Shown: positions 23,400 to 37,105 of the stretch, in pieces
Layout: every line of letters starts with the position of its first letter
Position numbering within the stretch: the first letter of the stretch is position 1
Assembly (NCBI RefSeq): GCF_018687715.1
Contig: NC_056757.1
Coordinates: 24,957,001-25,021,000, forward strand
Origin: Carya illinoinensis
Taxonomy: Eukaryota > Streptophyta > Magnoliopsida > Fagales > Juglandaceae
Direction of reading: 5' to 3'
Length of the DNA stretch: 64,000 nt
The notes under the pieces: generated by a model
Told to the model about the DNA's origin: nothing
Seen by the model: only the letters and a program-made list of their open reading frames with translations
Databases searched by the model: none
Translations under genes and position numbers: made by a program

Positions 23400-24945
23400 A
23401 TCTCAAAAAATTCAACATTTTATTAATGTCTCTGACCTTATGATTATTATTATATCCTGCGTAAATGTGACACTAAACGGCAGTATATAATAATAATAAT
23501 GTGTTCAAATAATAATAATAATAAAAGTCAGTGATGAGTTAAGTGAGACAAGGGTATATATGTCTAGGACAAATATATATTTTCAGCCAACACTGCATAT
23601 CAAATTAACAAAATACATACGTATGTGTGAATATAACTTTTGTTCAAACAAAAATTTCATGTATAAGTATTTTTATGTATTTTATTTATGCAATTGGCTG
23701 CGTTAATTTTTTTAATATAAAATAAATATTTTAGATAATTATATCAGTAGAATACATAAAAAATATATAAAAATAACTATATATAACAAAAATTTTTAAA
23801 ATATGATAAAATAATGGTAGTAAAAAAGATGTTATGTATCGCTTCTCTAAAACAAAAATAATAATTTTTGTATAATTGATCAAATGTTCATAATTAAGCA
23901 CATTTGACACATAACCCATTATTTTTATAACTACGAACCCAAAAAAATAGAGAATTGAATTAGTAGATGACACTAATAACCCCTCTTATTTGGATCTCTT
24001 AAAATTTGTAAACATGCTCACCATTCAAATCTACTTCAATCCATTATTTTCCATTGATGATAGATAATGATAGCATAATTTCTATTAGTGTATATGATTT
24101 AGATTTAATGCAGATTTAGACATTGTTGATGATCATGAGAAGTGTTACATATGTCGAGGAATTACAAAAAAATAAATTTAAAAAATGACGTGACTTAATT
24201 CGATACATAAGATTTTAAAAAATACTTTTAATCTTCAAGATTTTATGTGGATTAAAATTGTGCTAAGCAACCTCTAGCCATATATTCACTTAAAAAGGCA
24301 GGCCCATGTCACCGACAATAATATAAAATGGTTATCCTAAAATAAGCTCATAATCCCCTAAATTATAACGCATTTTGTATCCTAAATTAAAATTAAAATT
24401 AAGAATTTATATGTTCGAAATGGCTGTGAATGCCACGTTTAAAAAAAGAGAGGTTGTGGGAATTTGGAGGTATGTGTTCGGCGTTGTCGACGGGGTCAAG
24501 GTTCGGACTTAGGGAATGACGACATATGATGTTGTTTTCTTTAATCAGATCTTAAACAATGTCTTCTTCCTAAATTAACTAAGATTGTGCCTCGAACTGA
24601 CCAAACCAAAACAAAGCGTACGTGCGCATAAAATAAAGAAATTTTAGAGATTATATTATTTTTGTGTGGACACCGACACCAAACCACCTCATACGTGTCC
24701 CCAGACCTTGGCGTCCGGCCTCTCTCCCCTTTTTTCTCCGTCTTTTCAAAACATTAAAATTTTAAAAAAAAAATTATACATTGCCATGATTTAGTCTGAT
24801 TTATCAAAATGTAACTTTTTTTTACCAAAAATAAATCTAATATACCACAACTTGGCACATTAATTTATATATTTTATTCTTATAAAATATTTTTGTGAAC
24901 ATAACACTTCTTATATAAAATATTTATCTCGTGTAGCTATATTTT
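23400..24945. other. Intergenic DNA with a foldback repeat
   Basis: No gene seen. About 23640-23800 is a diverged copy of the family B foldback (ATTTTTATGTATTTTATTTA on the left, ATACATAAAAAATATATAAA on the right). Short (TAA)n tracts lie at about 23485-23525. Confidence 0.45.
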
Positions 24946-24949
24946 TATT

Positions 24950-25260
24950 AAGGGCTCGTTTGGATATTTAGAATATATTAAAATTTTATAAATATTAATA
25001 AAATAGCTTGTGAATAGTAATAAAATATTTTGAATAAATATATTTTATTAGATTTTAAAAAATTAGAGAGAAAATTGTGAATAAAAATATTATAAAATTA
25101 AAAAATTATTTGAATATAATTTCTTAATATTATTTTCGTTTTAAAGTTTATAAAATTTGTAATGATTAAATAAAAAAGTTATAAATTTGAAACTAAAAAG
25201 TTTTATATTTGAGTAACATTGAAATTGAAAATCTTGAAAATTTTTCAACTCATATCTTTA
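24950..25260 (+). repeat. MITE-like repeat, family C
   Basis: Starts near CTCGTTTGGATATTTAGAAT and ends near ATATCTTTACCCAAATATG, giving partial inverted ends (TTTGG... and ...CCAAA). The interior has the family motifs TAATAAAATATTTTGAATA and TTTGTAATGATTAAATAAAA. Confidence 0.6.
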
Positions 25261-25469
25261 CCCAAATATGTTGAGGACTAAAATTTATGTGAGGGATTTT
25301 ATTTATTTTTATAAAAGTTAGTTGTAGTTTTCAGTTGTCACAAAAATTGAGGTAAGATATTGTGATGATTTAGATTGTTTTGGTAAGAAAATATTTCAAA
25401 TTAAGAATAATGTTAATTTTGTTTTTTAAATTCTATTTCTAGATGCCGACCTTGGAAATTTAGAATTAA

Positions 25470-25600
25470 CTTTAGAGGGTGTTTGAGATGAAATGATTTT
25501 TGATGAAAGTTAAAAATTAAATAAAATATTATTAAAAAATTAATTTTTAATATTATTATTATGCTAGAATTTGAGTAAAAATTTAAGAAAAAGGAATAAT
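25470..25600 (+). repeat. MITE-like repeat, family C, truncated
   Basis: Begins GAGGGTGTTTGAGATGAAAT, then GATGAAAGTTAAAAATTAAA and ATATTATTAAAAAATTAATT, the 5' half of the family. It breaks off after GAATTTGAGTAAAAATTTAAG. Confidence 0.55.
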
Positions 25601-25962
25601 AAACACCATAGTAGCTTTTTGAGAAAGCAGAGTCCATGCAAACTGCTATTAGCAAACTCAAAGTGACATGATCTTTGCAAATAATTGATATTTTTCTTTG
25701 AGATACTTTTATATGGTGCAAGCAACACCTAATATTAGGCTCAAAGTTGCTGCTGGTTGTTTATCTTTCTATTTTTTTTTTATATGTTTTTTTGGGAAGC
25801 CATGCTGCTTTTTCCAATCTACTTATAATTAAGAAAAGAATGCATCTACTTGACTATTTGAGTTTACTGTTCAAATTAGCTGTTTGACTTGACTTTGCTA
25901 CGTGGCACTAACATATCATATTAAAAAAGTAAAATGTAAAATTCACTTTTTTATTATCACCA

Positions 25963-26793
25963 GCTAGGGGTGAAGAAGTTTTGGTCTGGAATAGACTGGG
26001 ACAAAAAATATAAGTTATGGTTTCGATCCTACAAATGGTAGACCAAATGGGTTTCGGTCCGGTATTGGGATCTTTGATTTTTGAATCGGATTGGATAGGA
26101 TTGGATTGAAATCGACTAAATTATATTTATTTATTTTCAAAATATTTATATATAATATATATTTTTAATATAATAATTATATTAATTAATTATATAAATT
26201 TCATCTGATCTATTATAATTAACTATATAAAATATTAAATAATATATACTATCGGTTAATAGTTTATCATAAACCATATGATAATTTATATCATTATATA
26301 TTGATACATTCATACATACTCTACTATTTATACTTAATTAAAGTAATATTGATTATGTAATCTTTTCTTAAATGCTTAAGTTGCAATCAAGCATAAATAA
26401 TTTATGTACAATGAAATTATTTAATTTTAATTAATCATATCCAAAATATAGGACATTATTAATAATTGTGCATAAGAAAAAGTAAAGTCTAAGTTAGTAA
26501 GTAATAACTATTAACATCATAAATGTAATTATAGTGAAACATTTTTTTTAATGAGTTAGTTACATAATCTATATTAATAATTCACTTAATTCTAATTTTA
26601 GTCATTTAAATAATTTTTTTATTAATTTATTTACAAAAAGAAAAAAAGATGAAATAAAATAACAAAATAACTGGGTTGGATCGAACGGATTGACCGGGTT
26701 GGACTAGATTGATAGCTATAGATCTAGTCTAGTCTACTAGGGGTGATATGTCTGGTCTGGTATAAGGGGATGATAGACCGAAATTTACACCCC
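25963..26793. mobile_element. hAT-type non-autonomous element, 831 bp, 8-bp TSD
   Basis: The left end GCTAGGGGTGAAGAAG and the inverted right end GGGGTGTAAATTTCGG share the GGGGTG terminus and the nearby word GGTCT. The 8-bp sequence TATCACCA flanks both ends (25955-25962 and 26794-26801), the duplication size of hAT transposons. The ends are rich in GGTCTGG/GGTCCGG words and the centre is AT-rich with no coding frame. A second inward copy of the terminus (CTAGGGGTGATATGTCTGG) lies near 26738, making the right end partly duplicated. Confidence 0.75.
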
Positions 26794-26924
26794 TATCACC
26801 AAAATAATTTTTATCATGATAGTGAACGTCTACAAAATAATTTACTGACTGCAAATGACTATAAGATCCCTTAATAAACCCCTAAGATGTACGATTAAAT
26901 TCATTACTAAATAAGAAAAATATA

Positions 26925-27090
26925 GTTGCAAGTATAATTGTGCACTAATCTGTACATCAATGTAATGTGATTGGCTAAAAAGTAGATTTTATTGAAAACA
27001 ATGTTAATTTAAATTTTAAGTATAAATAAATTAATATTGGTATACATATTAGTGCGCGACTGTGCTTGTATGTAGCAAAATTTTACTAAA
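26925..27090. repeat. Foldback MITE, family D
   Basis: The left arm TTGTGCACTAATCTGTACAT (about 26938-26957) pairs with the right arm ATACATATTAGTGCGCGACT (about 27041-27060) on inversion, and pairing extends into the flanking AAGTATAA / TGCTTGTATG words. Confidence 0.55.
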
Positions 27091-28389
27091 TAATAATACT
27101 ACTAGAGGTTTCAATCAATCTCTATTTTTTCAAAAATCACAATTTCATTTTTATTCCATTGTGCTAGAGAAATATCATAGTATATAGTTGATGAGTCTTG
27201 TTTTATAGTCATTGCTATTCATAAAAACGAGAAATGGATCCCAAGAGAAGATGCATGTCTCATAATATTTGAGAAAATAAACAAGTATTACGTTCTATTT
27301 TTTTTTTTTTTTTTCCCTTTCAATATGACCTAACAATGCTACATGGCACTGCGCGCTAGGTTAAACAATTTATCTGAGTGGTAAACTTAGATGGTCGAAT
27401 AGTATTTTTCTTAAGAAAAATTTGGTGAATAACATGATCCGGTCCGTAGTTTACCATGTTTGAAAGTTTGTATAATTTATAATTTTTAAAAATAACACCC
27501 AATACCATTTGTTATTTTGGATCACGTCTTTCCGTCTACATTCCATTCACCAACTATGTGTTGAAATAGTTTGTTACGTATGCATGTAGTTACGATAATA
27601 TCGACAGCTAGAGCAGGCGAAGACAAGAAGGTCTATTAATGGAAGTAAGGGACTGTAATGGTAAGTATGAAACAAACGGTCTCAATGGTCTCCGAATTTT
27701 GTCCATAGAGAGAATAATGTACGCAGTGGCTCACCACAGCCAAGTTAGCTTTGAATTCATAGTGTGATGAATGTTGGATAGAAGAGGTTCCATCCACATG
27801 AATTCTTGGTCTCGTGTTGAAAGACAAGTATTGTAATGATCTAGAGTAACGGAAAGCTATTAGTTTCAAAAACTATGAAACTAACGGGACACCACATATC
27901 TCTACTTAATTAAAATATAATTTATTATTTTATTTAAAAACAAATATATTTAAGAATTAAGATAAAATGATAAAAATGACAAATTGTATATTGATTAGGT
28001 AGATGCATGTGTGTAGTGTGAGACTTCTATTTAAAATTCATGTAAACTAACGAGGGCATGCATTTTTAGTACCTTGGGTCATTTTCATGTGTACAATACA
28101 ACATTGCGTTACTACATCCATGTGTAACAGATCATGGCAGCACTTCGGCTGCTCGGCAGATAGTGAACAAAGTATTAGATAGAAATACCCGATTCAAAAT
28201 AACAAATAGGGTATTTTATTAAAAAAGTATATACGATTAATCTCAATTGATGCTGAAATCAAAGAGGTCGAGATGCCTATGATTAGATGTATGTTGAGAC
28301 CGAGGTAGTTTGATTACGACAACGGGACAAAGCACAAATCAAACTTTTCTATCACTAATTAATATCACCAGATGACCTTTGTTAAGTTA
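27091..28389. other. Intergenic DNA, nothing recognised
   Basis: About 27600-27880 is less AT-rich and has a 77-codon open frame on the minus strand (27636-27869), without recognisable motifs. It may be a transposon or gene relic, but I cannot place it. Confidence 0.4.
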
Positions 28390-28600
28390 TATTTGGATGT
28401 TAAGATGAGTTGGATTATGAATAATAATATTTTATAAATTTTATTGACATGAATTTAATTTTTTTTATATTGAAATAATTTAACTTTTTAGATTAAAATG
28501 CATATAGTAAGTTAAAATATGTTTAACTTTTTTATAATTATTGAAAAAGTAGTAGATCTCAATAATGATAATTGGTTTGAGATGAATTAAGTTTGGTTCA
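28390..28600 (+). repeat. MITE-like repeat resembling family C
   Basis: TTATATTTGGATGTTAAGATGAG at the left and GGTTTGAGATGAATTAAGTTTGG at the right, with AT-rich filling. Related to the piece near 20997-21245. Confidence 0.4.
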
Positions 28601-30439
28601 AGTTGATCAATAGCTCATTATTTTCTTTGTGTGAATTTTTGTACACTAATGTTGACCAAAGCATTAGAACACACTTACAATTGAATAAGTTGTCAGTGGG
28701 TAAAATATTTAGGCCCAAGACTAGGCCACTACTAGAAGACAAGAGGGGAAGTAGATAGGTAAGGGAGATAAGGGTGTCCGGAGGCAAGAAGAGGTTGTCA
28801 GGAGGTAATGAGGATAGTGTCAGGAAAAAGTGAGAAATGGAGAGATGATCAGACATGCAAAGTAGACCATGTCTCACTACTGCAAAGGCACGAGGAAAGA
28901 GGTATCAAATAAAATGGGAAGTCCAGACGACTTGAAGGGAGCTTCTTCTTTGACTTTGACTTCTTTTTCAACCTTTTGAAAGGAAGCTTCAGCAAAGGGG
29001 TCTCTTTTAGCAAATATATTTAAGATCTCTATTGTACAATGAGAAATGAGAGGTTATGAGAGACTATAATATACATATTATTTTGGATTTCTCCTCCTTA
29101 AACGCTTATGGATGTATGCATTATACCGAACCACATAAATATGTATGTTTATCTCTTTAATTTTTATGCACTTACTTTCCTTTTACTGTCATAGATGTAC
29201 ACAACTGACATCGTACAACAGCAACGAATCACTGCCGGGGACACCAGATCACACCAATTGAGGGTTGAATCATCATAACCAGCTGGGATGACTCTTTCTC
29301 CCATTCCAGCCTGTTGTGTGATTTTTTATACATCAACATAAGTCTTTAGCATTAAGTCAAATAAATCAATGAGTAATGCCAAATTTACTATCTTTTTCAT
29401 TATCATCTTCTAACCATCTTAGAATTATATGTATAGAATGGTTGAAATTTATTTGTTATGCTCTCTTTGTGAATTAGATCCAACATCAAAAGATATTAAC
29501 TATGATGATGATAAAAAAAACATGATATATAGATTTGTTTTTTTTTAAATAAATTAAGTTAGGTGCCGATATTAATTCTACATGCACCAAAGTTAATTGA
29601 ATATTAAAGAACTGAATTAATTTTTTATTTGTCATAAAAAACTGATATATGATATTCTTATATTATCATAAGATGCCAAGTAATTAAAAATTAATCCATA
29701 TATAAATACGTTTTAATCAAATGACATCAAGATGATAATGCTATATGGTTCATACTTTAGACTCTGCATAATTTGTTAAAGATTTAAGATGTGCAAAATA
29801 ATTTGTTTAATAACTATTATTGGATAATGATGAGGAGGAGCTGGCGCTTCTGAAGATCTTTGACTCGGATCATGTAAGGCTGTAATGCTGTAACTCTGGT
29901 TTAACTGAGCTGAGAATCCCGAGGTTTGAAAGTGATCTCCTCACATTTGTAAACATCTGTGATTAATGTCAATCCATGTAAGCCATGTGAGATGTTGGAG
30001 ACTTTGGTTTGCGCATTTAATGAAGAAAGGACTATGTGTATATATATATATATATGTAGGGGACTATACCCTTCAATGCTATAGTACTAATTTCAAATGA
30101 TGCCAAGCCTAAGTTCTCTCCTTTTTGTCACCGTTTGACAGCTTTAAATGTGGAAGTTGATGACATTCAAGCTCGATGGTATTGTTTCAAAACCAACAAA
30201 AAAGAAATAAAAAAAGAGATAGGAGAAACTATAATATTAATGTTCACAACTTATTGCTTGTGGGGGCAGCAAATATTGGCCTTGTATATATGTCTCTATA
30301 TATGTCTCTGTACCTTTGGCTTTGAACATTCTAATTTCTAACTAATTATTGACATGAGTGTAAACATTAAAGTTGCTTTCTCCACATGATTCTTCCACCA
30401 TGACGTTGAAAAACAAAAAATTAAAAAAAAAAAATACAC
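28601..30439. other. Intergenic DNA, nothing recognised
   Basis: 28740-28900 is unusually purine-rich on the plus strand. A short (TA)n tract lies at about 30038-30054. The open frames at 28587-28877 (-) and 30135-30341 (+) show no recognisable features. Confidence 0.4.
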
Positions 30440-30660
30440 CCGTTTAGATTAGGGAGAAATTCACCCGTTTAGATAGTAAAATTATTTCATTTCATCTCAC
30501 TATTATAATTTTTTTAAATTTTCATATAAAATATAATAAATAATTCAATTTTTTAAAATCTCAAAAAATAATATTATAATAATATTTTATTCAACTTTCA
30601 ACTTTTAACTTTCTTCTAAAATCATCTTAATTATCTCATCTCACTATTTAAATCTCACCT
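30440..30660 (-). repeat. MITE-like repeat, family C, inverted
   Basis: The reverse complement carries GTGAGATGAGATAATTAAGA and AAAGTTAAAAGTTGAAAGTTG, then AATAAAATATTATTATAATA, the family C series. The plus strand ends near CTCACTATTTAAATCTCACC. Confidence 0.6.
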
Positions 30661-31964
30661 ATATCTATTCATCATCATCTTTTTATCACTCATGATGTGA
30701 TATTAAATGATAGGTTCATAAGTAAAAAATAATAAATAGTCTCAAATTATATAATATCACATCATGAGATGATAAAAAAATGGATAATAAATAGTACATT
30801 CCATGATAAGGCATTAAGAACAAGTTCCATTTTGGTGGAATCCTTATAGAAGAATAGAACCATAGATTAATAAATTTATATATAGTTGTAAATAGAGTAA
30901 ACACTTACTCATGGTTTAAAATATTCAGATTGGAAGTGTCACAATCGCTATCAATCCCACGCATATATACATTCCATGATAAGCGAAAGTCATAACGTAA
31001 AAACCATAACTATCTATAAGAATTGTTCGTGATTTAGATCGAATCAGACCCATTTTGACGTGACTGAATGTGCATAAAATCGTCACCAATAAAGAGTTTC
31101 TTTACTAGACTGGTTATCATACCTCATTAACTTTGGACAAGAAGGATGAGAAACCAAAACCTAACCAAGAAAAAAGATCGTCGATGTATCAAATCATCAA
31201 AAGGTATATATTTTATTCTCCCAACTATCCGATGGAGCACATAATTAATGGTCCTTAAGTCAATAGATAATGCAGAATCTTCATGGCATTTTGGAAAGCG
31301 GGATATAATTCCTTTATTATTATCTCGAGAAGAATCAATATCCCACAACAATGATGGAGATTTGTCCTAATAAGCAGGCTACCACACACATCGGAACCAT
31401 ATGTATGATCACTATATGAGAGATGTGGCAGTGTATAATGAATCAGAATCTCTTTAATTCTTTTATTTAAATATATATATATTTTAAATTTAGAGCAGAA
31501 GATAGAGTATATAGACTTTAATTATAATATTAAATAGCTAAATTACCTCAATAATCTCTGAATCGTAAAAAAAAATATTTGAAGATAAAGAATTATACTG
31601 GTCTGATCTTGGCAACTCAATATAATTAAAAGAATCTGCTTTGATGAGATCTATGGCTTCCCTTTTAAGATTGTGAAAAAGACTTAGATGTGATTTATAT
31701 ATAAATGATGCCATAATGGCGTTTGACAACTTTCTAAACAATAATAGGTGATCAGCTCGAGAAATCTTTTCGAAAGTTTGTAGATGCCATTTGCTTTTTA
31801 ATCAAGTACCAACATATTAAAGTATATATTAAAGACTAAAGTACTGCAATAGTTACTTAGTCAAAGGAACCACTTCCAATAGATAGACCTCATGCATGAT
31901 GAGTACTAGTGCCGGAACCTTCTTTTTTCCTTTTCTTTTAATATCCGGTCTGAAATTATAATTA
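30661..31964. other. Intergenic DNA, nothing recognised
   Basis: Two open frames on the minus strand (31127-31351 and 31538-31741) read like ordinary protein rather than low-complexity sequence, but I do not recognise either and see no splice link. They could be remnants of an unidentified pseudogene. Confidence 0.35.
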
Positions 31965-32160
31965 ATATTAAAAGCGTTATTTACACAAAAAAATTATATA
32001 AAAATAATTTTATGAAATAACATGAATTCATATACTCTATTAGATTTATTTTATGATGAAAATAACGTTACAATTTGATATACCATATTAAATTATGTCA
32101 CTTTATGAATTTATTTTTTTATATATAATTCTTTTATCATTAAAGTATTTTTCTTAATAT
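31965..32160. repeat. Palindromic MITE, family A, diverged
   Basis: Starts near TTATTTACACAAAAAAATTAT and ends near TTTTATATATAATTCTTTTATC, with the central TATTAGATTTATTTTATGATG typical of family A (compare GTTAGTTCTACTTTACAGTA in the 46.4-kb copy). Confidence 0.5.
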
Positions 32161-32760
32161 TATGTGTAATATGCATGCTCTACTATTCGAGTATAGGAAC
32201 TTAGTAAATATAATCTATAGCATGGAAAAGCTCTTGTTCTTTGCATAATTATTTTAAAAAATTACTTCATTGTAATATTTACTAATAGTTTAGGAATATT
32301 TAAGACGTTCTACTCAGCATTGATATGCCTAAAGCTTCAAGAAGAAATTTGGAGACAATGAGTTGAGTGATTGGCCGCTTGTGACCCATAAGATTTTAGA
32401 TTTAGTCGCATAAACAGACAAGGTTGTCTACACATTTTTGTAGACACGAACGGCCTAAAATCCTTGCATTAGCAAAGACAAACTAGGTTAGATTTCAAAT
32501 TATTAGTGTCTATACAAAATCCTCAACTTTTTCTTATAGACAAAGTTAATGACAAAAGGCCTTCAGAAATCAAAAGAGTCATGCATTACTGCCGGCCTTG
32601 TGGTTCTTCTCCTTTTTCTTCTTCAACAGCTCCTTCTATCATCTTATTTGCAATATTGCCAAAATTTTGAAAGTGAAAATCGTGAGTCATGACTCAGAAA
32701 GTTAATGCTACTAACTAACCATATAGTATTATAATAAGGTATGCATATGACACTAGTTAG
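32161..32760. other. Intergenic DNA, nothing recognised
   Basis: No gene or repeat identified. 32570-32650 contains a pyrimidine-rich patch. Confidence 0.4.
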
Positions 32761-32822
32761 TTCTTTTTTTCTTAGAACAGATCAATTTTCATTCATAATG
32801 AAAACCAGTAACAAAGTAAATT
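32761..32822 (-). mobile_element. 3' tail of the LINE split by the CACTA element
   Basis: Reading minus, TTTTCATTATGAATGAAAAT and TGATCTGTTCTAAG lead into an A-rich tail (AAAAAAAGAA, ending at 32761), the usual end of plant L1-type LINEs. The same orientation and class as the LINE at 45122-47330, whose ORF2 ends just on the far side of the CACTA, indicates one element cut in two. The last three bases, ATT (32820-32822), are the CACTA target duplication. Confidence 0.65.
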
Positions 32823-33370
32823 CACTACAAAAAAAGGGTCATTTGCCGGCATCCCATAAACGCCTGCAATTTGGCAATAAGCACCGGTAATGTTTTTACC
32901 GGCGTTTGTTTACTGACACATATCAAGCGCCAATAGGTAAGGGTCGGAAATTTTGGTTTCCGGCATTTATGTAAACGCCACCATCTCATTTTTTGTTACC
33001 GGCATTTTGCGTATTACGTTGGCTGCATTTTCAAATGTCCGCAATCAACTGGTTCGTCCTAACGTTTTTTTTACCAGCATCTACAAGTGCCATTAATATT
33101 TTTTGTGCCCGACGTTTTGTGGATTGTGTTATTGGCGCTTACAAATGTCAATAATCATTTTTTATTTTACTGACGTCTACAAACGTCGATAAATTATTTT
33201 GATACTTGCGTTTTCTAAATTGTGTTATTGACGCTTACAAATGCCAATAATCATTTGTTATTTTACCGACGTCTATAAGCGCCGATAAATTATTTTAGTA
33301 TTGGCATTTTGGGTATTATGTTATTGGTGCTTACAAATGCCAGTAATTGGCCAGTTATTTTGTCGGCACC
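32823..33370. repeat. CACTA left terminus and subterminal repeat array
   Basis: After the terminus come many diverged copies, in both orientations, of a word related to TTTGCCGGCATTT / AAACGCCGGTAA (near 32845, 32884, 32898, 32960, 32998, 33110, 33172, 33235, 33290 and others). In En/Spm such arrays are the binding sites of TnpA, so this is the expected transpososome assembly region. Later copies have lost CG dinucleotides. Confidence 0.75.
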
Positions 33371-36300
33371 AAAATAGACACCCACCAATCGAGGTAGTAT
33401 ATTTTACTAACAAATGGAAAATTCAACAAATTTTTATACTTCCGACGTTCTAGACCATAACCAACATCTAAATATCCATATATACATACATTCATGCATA
33501 CATCTAATGAAATTGCCTCAAGTGCACTAAGAATAAGAATTTCCAAGCAAACGTAGAAAGTGATCATTTTATAATGATAGCATTATTACAAAACGATAAC
33601 CATGACAATTCTAAGCATCAATATCTATCATATTAGCAAATTCTAAGTTTTGTCTGTATTTGGTCAGAATAGAAGAAATGCATTGTATATATTTGAGAGC
33701 TCTAATGTACTCTTCTCCCTATTTTAGGTCAATGGATGCATCACCATGTATTTGGCAATCAATTTCATAATATGAATAGATAGACCAACATCTAAAAATA
33801 CAAATTAGACTTTGCTTTGTTGCAGTGGCTTCTTATATGGATCACTCCATCAATCATCCTTCTTTAATGCTTTTTTCCATCTGTTCTTGAAAATCTCCAA
33901 TTCAACATAGTACCTGTACCTCCCATGCACATGAACAACAATCAAAGGATACCAGTGTAACCTTAAACAGTCAGGGTCATCTAAGGACACCATACTTAAA
34001 TAGGATCTCTTAAACATCTAAGGTAAAACACTTTTGAGGGCACAAAGCATCAAAAGATTATCCAATAATCAATATGAAGCAGCTATCAAAGCTTATAATG
34101 CACATTACACCTTCATTATGATTATATTGGAAAAAAGAAAATATGTGCTTCCTTTGCCTAGGTTTTGGGAAAAATGAGGAGTTTTTGTATGTGCAAGATT
34201 TACTGAGAGGCTTACCGCAGCTCTACCACCAGATTGATGCAACAATAATGTGGCCTGCAAATTCAAAACTGCTTATAGTTTAAATGAATATTAGTTCAAA
34301 TACCTTAAAAATGTAATAAGAAGCATGTTAGGATTTGATGAAATACCAATTGTCCTGCACCATGTGCGCTCATATTTTGGGAAGCTTAGTTAGGTCTCCC
34401 AACAATTTTCTTCATCAATTATAATCATTAGTTAGAGATAGTACATAAATGTATTAGGGGGTGTGAGAGAGAGAACAATGATGATAAAATTTATTACAAT
34501 TTTGTCGTGATTAGCTGTTAAAAATTAAACTTAGTTTTATTGCTAAAACTGAATGAATATTTTTTTATCAAAATTTGAAGGAGCTACAGTTTATCAATTG
34601 AATTTTTATTGAGAAAGTTATGATCAATTAAGAAATTGTGTAAAACGTCTAGAGGACTTGAATAGCATTAAATATCATTAACTTAGACTCAAGAATTTTC
34701 TTTTGAATTTATATAGTCATGTGTACTGGAACTATGTTTTGTTGAATGAAAACAGAGTAGTGTATTCCTCTTCAATTTTTTCTTTGTCAAATAATAATAT
34801 TGAAATAATAATATAATATTATATATTTTAATCATATTGAAATTATATTTAATATGATATTATATATTTTAATAATATTAAATTGTTTTAAATATTTTAC
34901 AAATACACTTCATATATTAATTAATAATTTTATTAAAAAATAAAATTATTATTTTTTAACTATTTTTTCCTTCAACCTAATTATTCAATAAATATATTTT
35001 TCCAATCATGGTTGAAACCAACAAACATGCCAACAACTTATTAACCAACCAATCACCATCTACAAATTCTTATAGACATGCACATACAAATACCTTGTTT
35101 ATTCACTAGAACAATTCCATGGGCACGCACATGTTGCTGGCCTAGAAGTTAGAACTTAAAATTCAACAACGTTTTGGCAACACACGAACAAAAAATGTGA
35201 GCCATGATTATGAGAGAAAACAGAAACCAATTTGTGGATTGCTGCAATAAGTAGAACAACCAAACTAATATATTGTCTTTAGCGTAAAATAATTTAGAAA
35301 TCAGCTCAAGTTAAGAGCAAAACTTCTCTCAAGTCTCAACTAAACATATCACCAAAGCCCCACAATGCAGCATTCCAATTTTTTTTTTTCTTTCACCTTA
35401 ATCTCCCATATCTCGATTCTCCAATCCAAACAGCAATAAAACAAAGAATTAAATTGGGCGTTCATGCTATCCTTTGTTTTTAGTCTATGGCATAACCAAA
35501 CACACTAAAATGACAGAATTTAATTGAAGAAGCACAAGAGGAACAGACTGGGAGTCATCAATGGGTGTTAGCGAACCAGATGGAACCATATTTCCAGAAT
35601 CAAAATTATGCATATTCACCAAAATGATCAAATACAACATAAATAACATATCTAAAAATCTAAATGAACTTACAAAGACACCAAAACATACATAACTCAA
35701 TTTCCATATTAATACAGCATGTAACTTCAACAACTTATTCAAAAATTAACACCATTTGTTTCTCCCTGTTCAGCAATAGAAGTAATAATAATTTTAAAAA
35801 AAATGATGATAATAATAATAACAACAATAAAGATACCTTTCATCATTTGAGCTAAGTTGTAGAAGATAATGATTTAAAAACAGAGAAGAAAAAGGCTTAG
35901 GAAAAAAAATAGCTTTGGTCATTCAATTGGCAGCAAGTATGGAAGCCAATATTTAATCAAATGGTAAAACTAAGCCTTAAACCTTTTATAGCATAACCAA
36001 ACACACTAAAGGCAAAAATTCTCCTACCAGTCATGTCTAAATCCGATCATGTACATGTTTTTATTTATAGTGAAAAATTGTCACCAACAACATGATTAAG
36101 AAGTAATTACGACAATCATGGGAAATGCATTAACATCACTGCACATATCTCATTTACATAGGCCACAAGTAATTATCTTTGGTTATAAGAGAGTGACTCA
36201 AATGAAAATACAAAATATAAGAATTGATTGCCGTACCTTTACATGGATGAACTTTTCTTTCACTAATATAGAATCACTTTTCTTTAATTGATATAGAATT

Positions 36301-36644
36301 AGTGTGACTTGATTGTGCTCTGCTCATTTTGTGAAAAAATCATGGCTGTGGGAAAGAAGAAATGGAAGTCAGTAAAGGAGGGAAATAAATTAATTTTGGG
36401 CAAAAAGGTGGGATGCGGTTACAGAAAGAGAGAGCTATTTAAAAATGTTTGACTATTAAATTTCATTTGGAGGCAAGCATTAGGCAGCAAGTGAAAGTAG
36501 CTTAAAGAATCTTAGCTTTAGATGCCGCCAACTGTTAAAATTAAAATATACCACATTTATTCATTTTTTTAATATATATTACAAACATTTATATGTAAAA
36601 TATGTAAAAACTATAATATTATTATAATATTTTATTTTAATAAA

Positions 36645-36800
36645 AAAGAGAAATACTTTTTAATCATAAAGAGATTATATAATACTAATTTTACAAATTC
36701 ATATAATTTGATGTAATTTATTAGATTGTAAGGTATATCTGATTATATAAAATTACGTTAATTTATTAAATTACTTTTATATAATTTCTTTGTATGTGAC
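36645..36800. repeat. Palindromic MITE, family A, inside the CACTA
   Basis: Left arm AATCATAAAGAGATTATATAA and TTTTACAAATTCATATAATTT pair on inversion with AAATTACGTTAATTTATTAA and TTATATAATTTCTTTGTATG. It lies inside the CACTA, so it arrived later or was carried along. Confidence 0.6.
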
Positions 36801-36949
36801 GGGCCACAAAAAGTATATTTGATCAACACCAATAAAAAATGCTCATGACAAAAACTTTGCAAAACATGAGAAAATGATTGAAAAAATTACATAAAATAGG
36901 ACATTGAGTTTTTATTTTCTTTTTAACTTTTTATTGGGTCTAAGTGTGA

Positions 36950-37105
36950 AGAAAGAAACTAGTAAACTGGTGAACTAAACCGAACCAATAGATTAAATCC
37001 GATTCAAAATCAGTTCAGCCCGATATTTGTTTCATTTTTCTCAAAACCGGTTGAAACCGATCTAATTCTGCTTTTCCATTTTGTGACAACGGACCGGACC
37101 GGACT
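36950..37105. repeat. hAT-like repeat fragment inside the CACTA
   Basis: Contains GAACTAAACCGAACCAATAG, CAAAACCGGTTGAAACCGAT and GGACCGGACCGGACTAG, the word style of the hAT-type element at 25963-26793. Ends not defined. Confidence 0.45.

Noticed and set aside
31127..31741. Two protein-like minus-strand frames as a host gene
   Set aside because: They read as ordinary protein but match no family I recognise, and no consistent splicing joins them; kept only as unassigned DNA.
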